DNA of 64,000 nucleotides from Phanerodontia chrysosporium (taxonomy: Eukaryota; Basidiomycota; Agaricomycetes; Polyporales; Phanerochaetaceae): NCBI GenBank assembly GCA_001910725.1, contig MJGA01000055.1, positions 1 through 64,000 on the forward strand. The letters run 5' to 3'. Made by a program: the position numbers and the translations under genes. The notes under the pieces were generated by a model. That model saw only the letters and a list, made by a program, of their open reading frames with translations. It had not been told where the DNA came from and ran no database searches. Positions 37,125-47,793 of the stretch are shown here, one piece after another (the first letter of the stretch is position 1; each line of letters begins with the position of its first letter).

Positions 37125-39793
37125 CTACCAGTAGAGATGGGCGACATCATTCACCGCCGGCTGGTCAAACCAGACCGTCTGTCCCCTGTCGTCGCCTCTG
37201 ATATCTTCTTCGAGGCGCACCATCACAGCCTGGAACCGCAGCAAGTCCTCGTCGCTCACGGAGAGACCGAGGCCGGCAACGACGGCGTCAGAGTGGTACG
37301 TTGTGCGGAGATACGTGGACAGCTCGTCGACGCTGAGCGGCGGCGGGACCTCGTACAGCTCGGTGGGCCTGCGCGACCTCCATCGCTTCACGTACGCAGA
37401 GAACTTGAGGAGCTCGGCGCACGTCGCCTCGCGCGTGCTGGCGTGCTGTCGAAACTCCGGTGAGCGCATTGCGCAACGGGGCAGGCGGACGGGACAACGT
37501 GCGCGCACCTCGAGACAGCGCCACAGGTGGCGGAACAGCAGCGTCGCATCGCCCATCACCCACAGGTACATCGCCGCCTGTGCGCCGCCGACGAACCCCG
37601 CGAGCTGCTCCGCGAGCGCGCCGTCCGCCGTCGCGTGCCGCAGGTGGTGCAGCAGGCCGCCGACGAGGGTGTACCGGAGGGCGCGGTGGTGCGGCACGCG
37701 GTCGGGCGTGCGGTACGCCGCGAGGCGGGCGGTGACGTTCGCGAAGGTGACGGCGCCGAGGCAGGCCGCGGCGAGCAGGGCGTGCCCGGCCGGCGCGCGC
37801 ACGCAGTACGTCGGGTCCGTGCACCGCCGGGGGTCCACGAGGAACTGGAGGAACGAGTCGTGCAGGGGGACCACCGCGCCGGTGGCGCTCAGGCGCTTGA
37901 GCACGGAGCGCAGGCGCTGCACGAGGTCGTCGACGTCGCCGGCTCCGGCGAGCCGCGCGTCGAGGAAGGCCATCGTGCACGGCGTCATGGGCTCGTTGGC
38001 GAGCGCGAGGAAGCGCAGGAAGGCCTGCAGCCGGTCGCGCTGGCCCGGAGAGATGCGGTCCGGGGGCTGGGCGGAACGCAGGACGTGCAGGTACAGCTCG
38101 TCCAGCTTCATCACCGTGGACCCCGTCCCGGAGAGGATGTACGCGACCTGCTCGTCAGGCCGGTTTGTGTTGTCCTTGAGGTAGTTTACGACCGTGCGCG
38201 CCAGAGCGAACATGTCCCCGGTGTGTTCGAGGAGCCTGTCGAACATGTCCTGGTGGCTCTTGAAGTAGGCGTCGTAGGCAGGGATCTTCCGAATCTCGTC
38301 CTCTAGGTAGCGCTTGACATCCTCGCACGACTCTTGGTGGAGGTCGCCCACCTCCCTGTGGTGCACGGTGTCGACTGCATCGTCCGAGACGAGTGCCTTC
38401 AATATATGGCGCTCTGGGCGGGCCGTCAGGAAGATGTAGAGCTCAGGAACCTCCCGAACTAGCGCGAGCAAGTCTTCGAGTAGAGGCGGGACGAGCTCTT
38501 GGTCCCTGCATTCATCAACGGCGTCGACGACGAGGAGCGTCCTGATCGGAGGGTCGAGCGGAGGGGCATCAAGGAGCGGCTGCCGGAACAGCTGCCCGTA
38601 CGAATATTTCATTTGCTGTTCGTCCCCGTGCTGGGTGTAGCTCAGCGCAGCCTTGACAATGGCGGGGCGCAGATCGCGCCTCGACACAGTCAGCTGCCGG
38701 GCCAGAGTGGAGAAGAACAGTCGTGCGGACTCGAGCGGTCCCCCGCCTCGGGTGAAGAAGAACGACGCCCCGAGCACGAGCGTCGGGTCTTCCCGCGCGA
38801 CGACACGGTCGCACAACTGGTGCGCGATGGAGGATTTCCCGAGCCCGACCCCGCCGGTGAGCAGGTAGACCGGCTTCGGACGGCCTTCTGGCAGCTCCCC
38901 GTCCATCCACGCGAAGATTTCCTTGAACAGCGCCTCGCGGGTGTCTTTGAGAAAGCCACTCTTGAGCTCAGCCAAGGCGTGATAACTGGCGTTGGCCCAG
39001 GGAATCGAATCGACGACCCGTCTGGCTTCTGCAGCACACACGGGTTTCTCAGGCCCCCAGCGCATAGCCCGGAACGCTGGCAGACACACGTACCAGACTC
39101 GTGCAAGTATTCGTTGCTCTCTTGGACCATGGCTGCAACGACGATGGTGCTGTAGAGCTGCGGGGCAAGGCACAGGTCACTCGAGCCCACCGAGAGAGTC
39201 AGCAACGAATGCACCTGGAAGTACCTCACCGCCGTATGCAGCGACGAGATCATGCTTGCAAGGATGTCTGCGTTACGGGACGCATAGAGGAAGCCCTTGA
39301 AAAGACCAAGAAGGCCCTTTCCGCTCTTCAGTCGTTGCGCCTGACTCTTCATGTCCTCAATAGCGCTTGGTTCACGTCTCAGTGTAGTTTCTGGCATGGA
39401 CAAGCCGAACCGTTCCACACACCTTTCCAAGTCCTGCTTTCCCTTTTTCAGCCTGTCTGATTCATCTAGACGACGAAGTAGCGCCTCCTTTCTTTGCTCG
39501 TCGGTCTGATAATTCGCGATATGTTCCTTTGTTTGCGTCGTCACGTCCTTCAAGATTTGCTCGATGCGAGCGACCTCGGCGTAGAACGTGCGCTGCTGGT
39601 CCTTGTTCTCCCGGACGAGCTACAACGCCCAGCTGATCAGACTGTGTCCCAGCATGGACTGCGTCTGGGACCGCACCTCGACCCGCTCGATGATAAATTG
39701 CAGCGCTTCCACAGCGGCCGGCACCCCGGGGACGGATTGCGCGGCAGCTCCTGCAATCTTGAGCAGGCCAGAAGCAGTTGGCGGGGAAGGCAT
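37125..39793 (-). CDS. NACHT-domain STAND NTPase (fungal NLR-like) 3
   Basis: Third paralog, inverted relative to the other two. It starts MPSPPTASGLLKIAG, matching gene 1 closely. After an intron come LVRENKDQQRTFYAEVARI and the GKGLLGLFKGFLYASRN segment, then the large NACHT exon: Walker A GGVGLGKSS (about 38862-38836), GASFFFTRGGG, Walker B LLVVDAVDECRD, sensor IFLTARPE. The C-terminus ends in a WFDQPAVNDVAHLYW tail homologous to the other two. The 3' half is very GC-rich. No added repeats. A segment near 39180-39060 read in the large frame contains intron sequence, so the exon edges there are approximate. Probably functional. Confidence 0.83.
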
Positions 39794-41706
39794 GCTTGCT
39801 CGTTAGAAGGGGGCGGTGGGTATCAGAGTCCAAGGTGGGCATGGGGCCCCGGCGGGTGTGTCGTCTATGCCTCGGCATCATGCACAGGGCATGCAGGCCG
39901 CACGTGTATACACCGTGCATTCGTCTTGTCATGAGTGACTGGCTCCGGGACAACAGAACGTAAAGAGGATACCTGTCGCCTACAGGATTCCTGGAGACCA
40001 TCCGGCCGGGTGCGACCTGCGCATCTGTAGGTTCCTCATGTTTGTGATGTCCGAGCGCAGGGAAGATTCGTAGCCACGGGCCCTAGAGGTCTGCGTGCAT
40101 CAGGGCAGGGTCGGTACGGACTCCTGATCTCGGGTCCCCTGCCAACAGCGGGAGCAGCGAGCATTCGCGGTTAAGGATGGGTGAACGCGTAGGAACCATT
40201 TCATACGCACCTGTAACCCATACACCAACAGCAGCGCCCGGGGCTCAGAAGAAGTGAATAGTAGAGCGCATATACCGGCGAAAGACGTGTGAACAAGACA
40301 TGGAATGGAGAGGACTCTGGTGCAATGCGCGTGCGGCGGGGTCTGGCACCGGCAGGGTGTGCGGAAGGACACGTGTAACGCGTCTTTGTCAGACCAGCGC
40401 AGCGATACTTCTACTCGCCAACGTCTGGGAATTAAAGGTTGTGGCGCGCAAGATGGGCGGCGTGCGGCAGCCAGGCAGTGTTGCCGCAGAACGGCACGCG
40501 GGATACGCAGCCGGGTGTGAACCACGCCGGGACGCGTCTGGCGCGGAACGTCGGCTGAAGGGCAGTAGCTCAGACGTCGCGCAACGGAGGTGTGCGCATG
40601 CGAGTCAACTCACTGAGGTCATGCCGCGCGAGATGAACTCGCTATGTTTTTCCCACGCAGCAAGCAATCCTACGCTTGATGACGCACTACACATGTCTGA
40701 ACCTCGGCCTGCAGAGAGCTGCTTGCCATGGTAGTTGTGCAAAGCAAAGACGAGATAGAATGTGTCGATGTACACGATGTACTTGGGCTCAACAAGCCTG
40801 GGAAGGCGTGACGCGTTTACGCTCCCCAGCGGCGAGCTTCGGCTTTGATGTGTGCTGACGCACCCGCATGACCCGCCAGAGGCGGTGGTTGCAAATATGA
40901 CCATAGAAGGCTAGTGAGAGGTCCGGGAACGACGCGACTGGCGTGTCAGATGCCACAGCGACGATGGCTGCGGCCGCCGCTGGGGCGAAACTGGGCCGCG
41001 GAGCGAGGCGCACTTACTAGCGGAAGCGACCCTGACGCTGTCCGGCCGTATTGACCAACCCCGGGGTCTAGAATCTGGTGCATTCCTGAGAACATGACGT
41101 GGGGGTGACTAGTGGCGCCGGACTCCGCCTGATCATAAAATGCAGCCCTGGTGGCACGTATGCGCGATTGCATTGGAGAGTGGCGACCTGCACCCTGCAC
41201 TCTCGGCACCGCGGGACGGCGGGCTCGATCGCAGAACGAGGGTGCACCCAGTCACGCGTCATGGCGCTACGCTTCGCGGGCACATTACTACGCAGAGCTC
41301 ACTTCTATCAAGGGTCAGCTCAGTTCATCAGTGCAGCTCGCCAGGCAGGGACCCCAGGGAGCGGCTGAGGCTAGTACGACAGGTACTGTCTTTGTGGCGT
41401 CAGACACGCTGGGAGTCGGACGACGCCGTCGGCCCGCTGAATGACGCGCCCGGACAGCCAACACGCACCTTGCTCTGTTGGCACGCCGAACGACAACTGC
41501 CTGTCAACGACGCGCGCCGCGGCTCAGACGCAAGGAGGGGCCGGGCGTAGTCTCGCCTGTGCCGAGCAGTATAAGTTGGCTCGACATGAGTCGCCCCCGT
41601 CTGCAGCAGACACGGCTCTGTCATTTCTTGCACACCTATCCCACTCACGGTCCGTCGCAGCGATCTCTGCTAGTCCTCCCGTCGCCGCTGACCACCCGTA
41701 TGCTAG
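39794..41706. other. 1.9-kb gene-poor stretch
   Basis: Several short open frames on both strands, none with a family motif, signal peptide or credible splice pattern. A TATA-like tataag at about 41568 could serve the small secreted protein gene at 41707. No tRNA, repeat or mobile-element signature was recognised. Confidence 0.35.
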
Positions 41707-41985
41707 ATGAAGTCTTCGGTCCTCGCCCTCGTCGCCGCCTGCGCAGGCTCTGCCCTGGCAGCGCTCGCGCTCGACATCCGCGACGCCGGAAAGGGGGTCC
41801 CGTTTCCTTTCTGCCAGTTTGACGGGACTGTCACCATAGACGGCGTCACGCTCTCTGCAATCCTCTCCAGGCCCTGCGACGCCGTCAGTGCCCAGTGCGG
41901 GCTCCCCGTAGATCTGAGTGGAATGCAGTTGAGGGATGTCACGGCCGAGTTGAATGGCAAAGCCTCGGTGCGCTGTTTACCATAG
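41707..41985 (+). CDS. Small secreted cysteine-containing protein
   Basis: Intronless 92-residue protein. The first 18-19 residues (MKSSVLALVAACAGSALA) form a classic signal peptide with a hydrophobic core and an Ala-x-Ala-like cleavage site. The mature part of about 73 residues has four cysteines, enough for two disulfides, and no recognised domain. It lies between the NACHT cluster and the helicase-less paralog. It could be an effector-like or cell-wall protein. The size and signal peptide are seen in the sequence; the role is unknown. Confidence 0.6.
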   Translation: MKSSVLALVAACAGSALAALALDIRDAGKGVPFPFCQFDGTVTIDGVTLSAILSRPCDAVSAQCGLPVDLSGMQLRDVTAELNGKASVRCLP

Positions 41986-42404
41986 AACTCGTTTATGAGT
42001 TGCCGTAATTGACACCTTTCCTTGAACAGACCTGCGCCTAAACCCCGAGGCTAGTGTTCCCGTTGATCGCTGTTGATAAACATGTGGCTACTCCCATGTG
42101 TATGTGATGTCGCACACAAAGATGCCCATTGTGCACATGTATGCGCCTGTACGGCCCTCTAGGGCTTACCGCATAGTCAGTGCGTTGGTCGACGACTCGA
42201 ACAAACCATTTGGCGGTATCTGTTTGCGTTTATTTGCCGCATGTCCAAGCGCGTCGTCTGCATTCGGATTACTGTCTCGCTCATCATGCATCGTGTTACA
42301 AGCATCCTTCTCGCTTGCAGTTATACCCGCCACGAAGGATGGCGCACGCATGTCGACGACACCACGAATGCGCTGTCGGTGACAACTTCACTACTGCATG
42401 GTCA
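41986..42404. other. Intergenic region between the secreted protein and paralog C
   Basis: 419 bases between convergent gene ends. Nothing recognised. Confidence 0.35.
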
Positions 42405-45270
42405 TCACAGGTAAAGATCCTCAAGGTCGTCGTACACGTGTACATCCTGTCCCTGGACCTTGAGAGGCGCATTCGCTTCGCGGCGGAGACCGGCAATCCC
42501 AACTTGCACTGTGCACGACCATTCTAGCAGAATATCAGCAGGAAGAAAAGGCCGAGACATGAACGCCTCGACGTTCGTTGCGAGTGCTTCGGAGCATTCG
42601 TCCTGCGGCGCGCCGGCGAGTCGCTCTGCGCAGAGCGCCACCTCCGTCGTGAGCCGGTCCGCGTCCGAGACGAGCGTCCTACAGAGCGATGTCAGCACGC
42701 AGGCAAAACGTGGAAGCGGTGTGGCGGCGCACACCTCAGCGCCGTCACCTCGCGCACGAGGGCCTCCAGCCGCAGGTGGCTCGTCTTCGGGTCCGCGAGC
42801 TGCCTCGCGACCGAGGCGCGTCGGTCCTGGAGCGCCCTCCGCAGCGCCCGCAGCCCGGCGGCGAGGTGCGGGAGCGCCCAGAACAGCACGCGTGCCACGC
42901 GCCGCCGCCGCCCGTGCCCCACCGCACTGTCCGCCGCGCGCAGCGCGGCCCTGCATTCGCGCGCGAAGAGCTTCGACGGCGTGCTGACGGCGGCCAGGGC
43001 CGTGCGCGCCCTGAGGTACACGTCCACGGCCCGCGCGACGCGCGCGATAGCTTCCGCGGAGAGCTGCGGTGCGTGCCGGCTCCCGCCTGCCGCGGGCGCA
43101 GGGCCCGGTTGCGCGTCCGCGGCGCCCCGCGGCGCCTCGTCTCCCGCGCCCGTCCACAGCTTGCGTCTCTGCGCTAGGCGCTTCCGTACCTCGTCGCGGA
43201 GGACGCGTGCTAGGTCCCGTCGCTGGACGACGACAGATGGAGCACGTCCCTGCGTGGGAGAACCAGAACCTGCGCGGAGAGCGGCCGCGCGGAAGAGGAG
43301 GGAGTCGCTGCGGACGCGATAGTCGCCGTGTTCAACAGGAGAAAACGCGAGCAGACGCTGCAGGACGGCGTTGTCGGTGGGCGCACGGCTGGAGGCGAGG
43401 GCCTCGAGGGCACCAGCGTAGCGTGAGAACTGCTGCAGACTGGTGTTGCTGATAGAGGCCATGAGCGACAGGCTTGGCTGCATGAACGCCTGGTCCAGGC
43501 ACATGAGAGCCGCAGCCTGGCAATCGGCGCTGGAATAGCCGGAAAGATGGGTGCCGAGTTTCAGGAGCGAGGCCGCGTCGCCTGTGGCCAGAGCGGAGAG
43601 CATAGATAGCTAGCCATATGTATCAGCACGCGCCAAGATGGGTGTGCGTATGGCGAGAACTCGCCTCTATGCGAGCTTCTGCGGACGTAGGCGTACGACC
43701 CTGGAGCAACTTCGACGCCAGCGAAAGCAGCGCCTGGAAACGCGGGCGGCCTGCGTCGAACGCCGCGTCTGACAGAGCCGCGAAGCCCCAGAACTCGTCC
43801 ATGAGCGCTGCTTTCACCCGCTGGAAGCAATGCCGGTCGAGCGATGCCCGGAGGGCCAGCCGGACGGCGCTCTCCAGGTCTCCAGCGTCCAGATGTGCAG
43901 ACGCAGCATCGGCGTATCGCCCGCGTTGCTCGAGCAGCGTCGCCTTTGCAGCGTCGAGGCCGTGGGCCTCGGCGCACTCGAGGGCCTCGCCGAATGCGCC
44001 GAGCACGTCCGCAGCTTTCCTGCGGCGCCGTCAGGCCACGGCTGCGCAGGAGACGTGACGGCGCACACATACCATACTTGCCCACTCTTCAGGAAGTACA
44101 CCGCGGAGACGTCGACGACATTCCGCGCGGTGTCCAGCTCGACGTCGAATGTGTCCACGATCCTGACGGCGTCGTCGAAGGCGCCAGACAGGCGGTACTG
44201 CCGCGCCGCGTCGTTGTAGAGCCCGGCATGCTCGAAGCAGAGCGCCGCGTGCGCGTGGTCGCTCGTGCGGATGTAGTGCTGAGCGGCAGCCTGGAAATAG
44301 CTGCCGAAGGCTGTCTTGTTCTCGAGCGCGAGTCGGTGGAAAGCCTGCGCCGCCTTGGTGAACGCTGCGTTGGTGTCCGATTCTCTCGCGTCTGGATCTG
44401 CCGCCAGACGGCGCGCCGCCTCCTCAAGCCGCAGGGCCTCTGCTAGCGGCTCTTCTGAGCTGCCAACTTCGTCGTCGTGCGCTGCAGAAGGGGATTTGCT
44501 GAAACACAAGGACTTGATTGTTGCTGCGAATTGGGGCCTGCGCAGGTGCTCCAGGTATGACTGGCATGAAAAAAAGACAATAAGTCGTGTATATCCATGG
44601 TCTGGGCAGTGGACTGTGCCGACCTTGAGTAGATCTCTTTGGCCATTCAAGACCTTTTGAATCACGGCATCGGCCTCGCGCCGGCTCGTTGGCAGCCTTA
44701 CCCCACAAGCGGCGAGCATCGCCTCATCGAGTTGAGGGGCCCGAGATTCCTGCGCAGCCTTGTCTTCACGCCTACTCTTCCCCTTGCGCCGCGCACCGCC
44801 GTGCCTCGGCGACACATGCGGAAAGGGGTGCGCCGCAAGAGTCTGCAAGATGTGCAACGCCGCAAAGGTGGTGTCGGCGACCGGCAACGGCAACGCACCG
44901 GAGTAGTTAGAGAGGCGCGTCAGCAGAGCGTGTGCTGAGGACCCCTCGAACTCCTCCGCTGCTGCTGGAACGGCCTCGACGCACGCCTCCGCCAGCCGTG
45001 CGTAGGCTGTGTCCGGCAGGGCTGCAGGGCGCATTCAGGTCCTGGCCCGCGAGCGACGGGACAGTGGAGCGCACCAGAGGCAACGTACTCGAAGACAGCC
45101 TCCTCCCGCAGCAGTTGGGACAGAAGAACCTGCTGGTCGACGTTCGCGGAGGCGAGGTGGGTCTCGATAGCTCGTAGAGCGCCTTCAGCTTTTACTTCAT
45201 CTGTAAAGCAAGTCAGATCGAATGGAATCGGGCCCGGTTTCAGGGGCTTCCTGTGCTCCGTCTTCGCCAT
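42405..45270 (-). CDS. Helicase-less TRANK1-like/TPR protein (paralog C)
   Basis: About 880 residues in five or so exons. The N-terminal region (MAKTEHRKPLKPGP..., ALRAIETHLASANVDQQVLLSQLL) and the following domain up to SYLEHLRRPQFAATIKSL match paralogs A and B. At about 44500-44440 the protein jumps directly to the TPR-like region (AAQAFHRLALENKTAF, CFEHAGLYNDAARQYRLSGAF). The whole UvrD core, motifs I to VI, is absent. Downstream it keeps ALMCLDQAFMQPSL and FSPVEHGDYRVRSDSLLF, loses the CCCH finger and the following helical region, and resumes after an Ala/Pro-rich linker with LFARECRAAL, FWALPHLAAGLRAL and QLADPKTSHLRLEAL, ending VYDDLEDLYL. The frame is open throughout and the gene is GC-rich. 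This looks like a maintained gene that has shed its enzyme rather than a decaying copy. The start at 45270 aligns with the starts of A and B. Confidence 0.78.
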
Positions 45271-45529
45271 TGTTCGCGGAGAGTACCGTCCACCGTGAGC
45301 AGAGAGAGAGACAGACGGGAACGTCACACCCCCTGTGTCCTGCACTGCACCCCACCGATCTTATATCTCGAGGCCTCGTGGCATGGCATCTTGGGGCTCG
45401 AACTTTGAGCGCATGCTCAGAGCTGCGCAGCTGCGTTGCGATTTGAGGCTGTAAGGTTCAGATGTCCAAAGCGAAGACGTCGAACGCCCATAGCGGGATA
45501 TGGCGCAGCGCGTTGCGTACACGCGAAAT
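45271..45529 (-). promoter_or_regulatory. Promoter region of paralog C with TATA motif
   Basis: TATAAG on the minus strand at 45365-45360, about 90 bases before the ATG at 45270. An earlier ATG at 45345 lies too close to the TATA motif to be in the transcript. Confidence 0.45.
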
Positions 45530-45544
45530 GAACACACCCCGGAG
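45530..45544 (+). repeat. 15-bp target-site duplication of the LINE (right copy 47470-47484)
   Basis: GAACACACCCCGGAG occurs at 45530-45544 and again right after the poly(A) tract at 47470-47484. Duplications of this length are typical of target-primed LINE insertion. Confidence 0.92.
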
Positions 45545-47435
45545 ACGTAAAAACAGGGGCAGCCTATATCCTCATTACTACAGATGCTAGGGGCAACAGA
45601 CACAAACATACCAAAGCTCTGGGATGCGGGCAGGTTAGCCCATACGATGCAGAAATGGCAGCACTCTACATGGGCATATGCGCTGCCTGCCAACACAGCA
45701 CCAATGAGACGAAGGAGATACATATCTTTGCTGATAATAAGGCAGCCATTACCGGAATACTCAACCCATCCCAAACAGGACCATCACAAAAATATGGTGT
45801 GCTAGCATGCCAGAAGGTTAGAAACTGGCTAGACCAAAACGATGAACGCACCTTCCACACCCACTGGTGTCCAGGACATGTCGGCATTGACTTGAATGAG
45901 GAGGTCGACCGAGAAGCTAAAATAGCGGCCAAAGACTTCCCGCAACCTGACAACACGTCACTAAGCGTGGCACGCCAACGTGTGACAGCCAAGGAATTAG
46001 ACGCATGGCGAAAAACCATAAAACGAAACCCGAAATACAGAGGCAGGGGCCTCTTAGGAGGAGAACCTAGTGCAGTGAAGATAAACACCACATCCACCTC
46101 CTGGTTCCTCGCCAGGGCGGGGAACTACAACTTGGAAATGGCACGACTAGTCCGAACCATGTCCAACCACCTTCCAATTGGGGCATACCGAGAACGATTC
46201 AAAAAAGAGGGGCCAAGGTGGTGCTGGTTCTGTAAGTATGAATCAGGCCACGAAATCCTCGAAACACGAGACCACATACTACTTATGTGCAATGGATGGG
46301 GACGTGGCTTCTGGAGACCCGGCTTGGGGTCAAAAACCACCCAACCCTAGAGACGAAAATGATCGACCACCGACTGAAGTGGGACTGGGAGCTGTTTAAC
46401 ATAGAGCGACGGAAACTGGAGACACACCACCACTGGGCAAAGGCCGACGATATGGTGGCAAGGCGAAACGAACTAAAGTTCCGTCAGGAGTTTTACCGGG
46501 AAAATTGGGATGACACGTACCACTTTGTACGAATGAATCCAATGGCGGGCACCTTTGAGTGGAGTGCCCTCGTTGAAAAAGCGTATGAAGACCAATTGGA
46601 AGGACTTAACATCACGACATCTGTGCATATCTGGAAAGCGATGGCACACAGCCGCTGGCGCAGAGAAGAACGGGAGCGATATGTCGCCTGGCAGGAAAAA
46701 AAGGCGAAAAAGAGGTGGAGAGCCACACACCACAACGGACGAACACTGGACGAATGGGGATGGACAGGCTCGTTTGACAGCCCCGACGTCCTAGAGCGAC
46801 GGTTCAACCAATGGTACGCCAAAGAACACTTAGTGCGACGTCTGAGACGAACATTCGGGAAGACTCACTGGAGGATGCTAAAGATGAAGAACGGTTCGCA
46901 CGGGAGTTCGGTTGGCGCGGAAAGTACACACCCGTCAGCAGAGAACAACCGGAGGACACAGGTTCCGAGGTACAGGACCCTGCAGCACCACCGGATCGAG
47001 GAGAAGGACGGCGGGATGGGAACGAGCAAATACGACCTCAACTACAACAAGGACGCTAAACTCCAACAGGACCCGGGGTGGGAGCAAGCCTGGGCCGACC
47101 CGGCTAGACTCTCGTCAGGAGCTGGCCAAGCGAGAGAACAAACACGGAAGGAGGAGGGCGGAATGAGAGAGTAACCAGGGGATACAGGGAGGAAGAGGGG
47201 TCACGCACGCAGGAGGGGGACGGAGAGGATAAGCACTCACGGGCAGGATTCACCTTCCAGGGAGGGTGTCCGCACAAGGCCAGGTCTGCCGGGGCAGGTC
47301 TGCGTTCCTTGTACCCGGGGGTGTGACGCCAGAAGTCCCCTCGTGCGACTCGGCCCTAGGGATGGGGATGGGGATGGAGGATAACAAGGGCCTACATGTG
47401 TCTATAAGCTACACGGGCCACAATAAACAGCGGAA

Positions 47436-47469
<34 letters not shown>
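45545..47469 (+). mobile_element. 5'-truncated LINE (RNase H-bearing non-LTR retrotransposon)
   Basis: 1,925-bp insertion bounded by the 15-bp duplication, with an AATAAA signal at 47422 and a 31-base A run at 47439-47469. Only the 3' end of the element is present: the RNase H domain and a downstream region. The reverse transcriptase and endonuclease were lost by 5' truncation, as usual for LINEs. The intact duplication and long uninterrupted A tail suggest a fairly recent insertion. It lies about 260 bases upstream of paralog C's start codon. Confidence 0.93.
45552..47174 (+). pseudogene. LINE ORF2 remnant: RNase H plus C-terminal region
   Basis: Open from the truncation point. RNase H catalytic residues are in ITTDARGNRHKH (Asp), YDAEMAALYMG (Glu) and IFADNKAAI (Asp). 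The HWCPGHVGIDLNEEVDREA stretch supplies the C-terminal Asp and the conserved GHxG-type loop. A cysteine/histidine motif, CWFCKYESGHEILETRDHIL, follows. The first frame ends at 46350. An overlapping frame (46287-47174) continues with a Trp/Arg-rich region, so a frameshift probably separates the two parts. The fragment cannot encode a functional element. Confidence 0.85.
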
Positions 47470-47473
<4 letters not shown>

Positions 47474-47484
47474 ACACCCCGGAG

Positions 47485-47793
47485 TATTCGCGTAGACACT
47501 TATAGGCCTAAAGGCCAGAAAGTCTGAAGAGTACACGTAATAAATCTTGGATGCATTGACAGTCGACAGAACATACCATAGCCCTTGCCTGTTCCAAGTA
47601 ACATCCGACGTCGCAACCGAGTAGACCAAGTGTAACAATGGATCGCACCGCGTTACATACCTCCAAGCTAACTGCAACATACACCCAACAGACCTGCATA
47701 ACACGAAATGAGCTCAGCCAACACACACTACTACCAAAATGCAAGTATCGTACAACAGATCGACCATTTCATGAGTAGAGCTGAGTATATTAA
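47485..47793. other. Intergenic stretch right of the LINE
   Basis: About 310 bases with no recognised gene. It continues the sequence interrupted by the LINE. Confidence 0.35.

Noticed and set aside
37303..38306. Long open frames on the plus strand across NACHT gene 3
   Set aside because: Same composition artefact; Arg/Gly/Ala-rich with no motifs.
40300..40734. 144-codon open frame in the gene-poor stretch
   Set aside because: No signal peptide, domain, splice pattern or paralog; composition consistent with chance.
47439..47469. 31-base A run considered as a simple microsatellite
   Set aside because: It follows AATAAA and is followed at once by the target duplication, so it is a retrotransposed poly(A) tail.
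47266..47505. Open frame ending in a lysine run
   Set aside because: It reads through the LINE 3' UTR and poly(A) tail.
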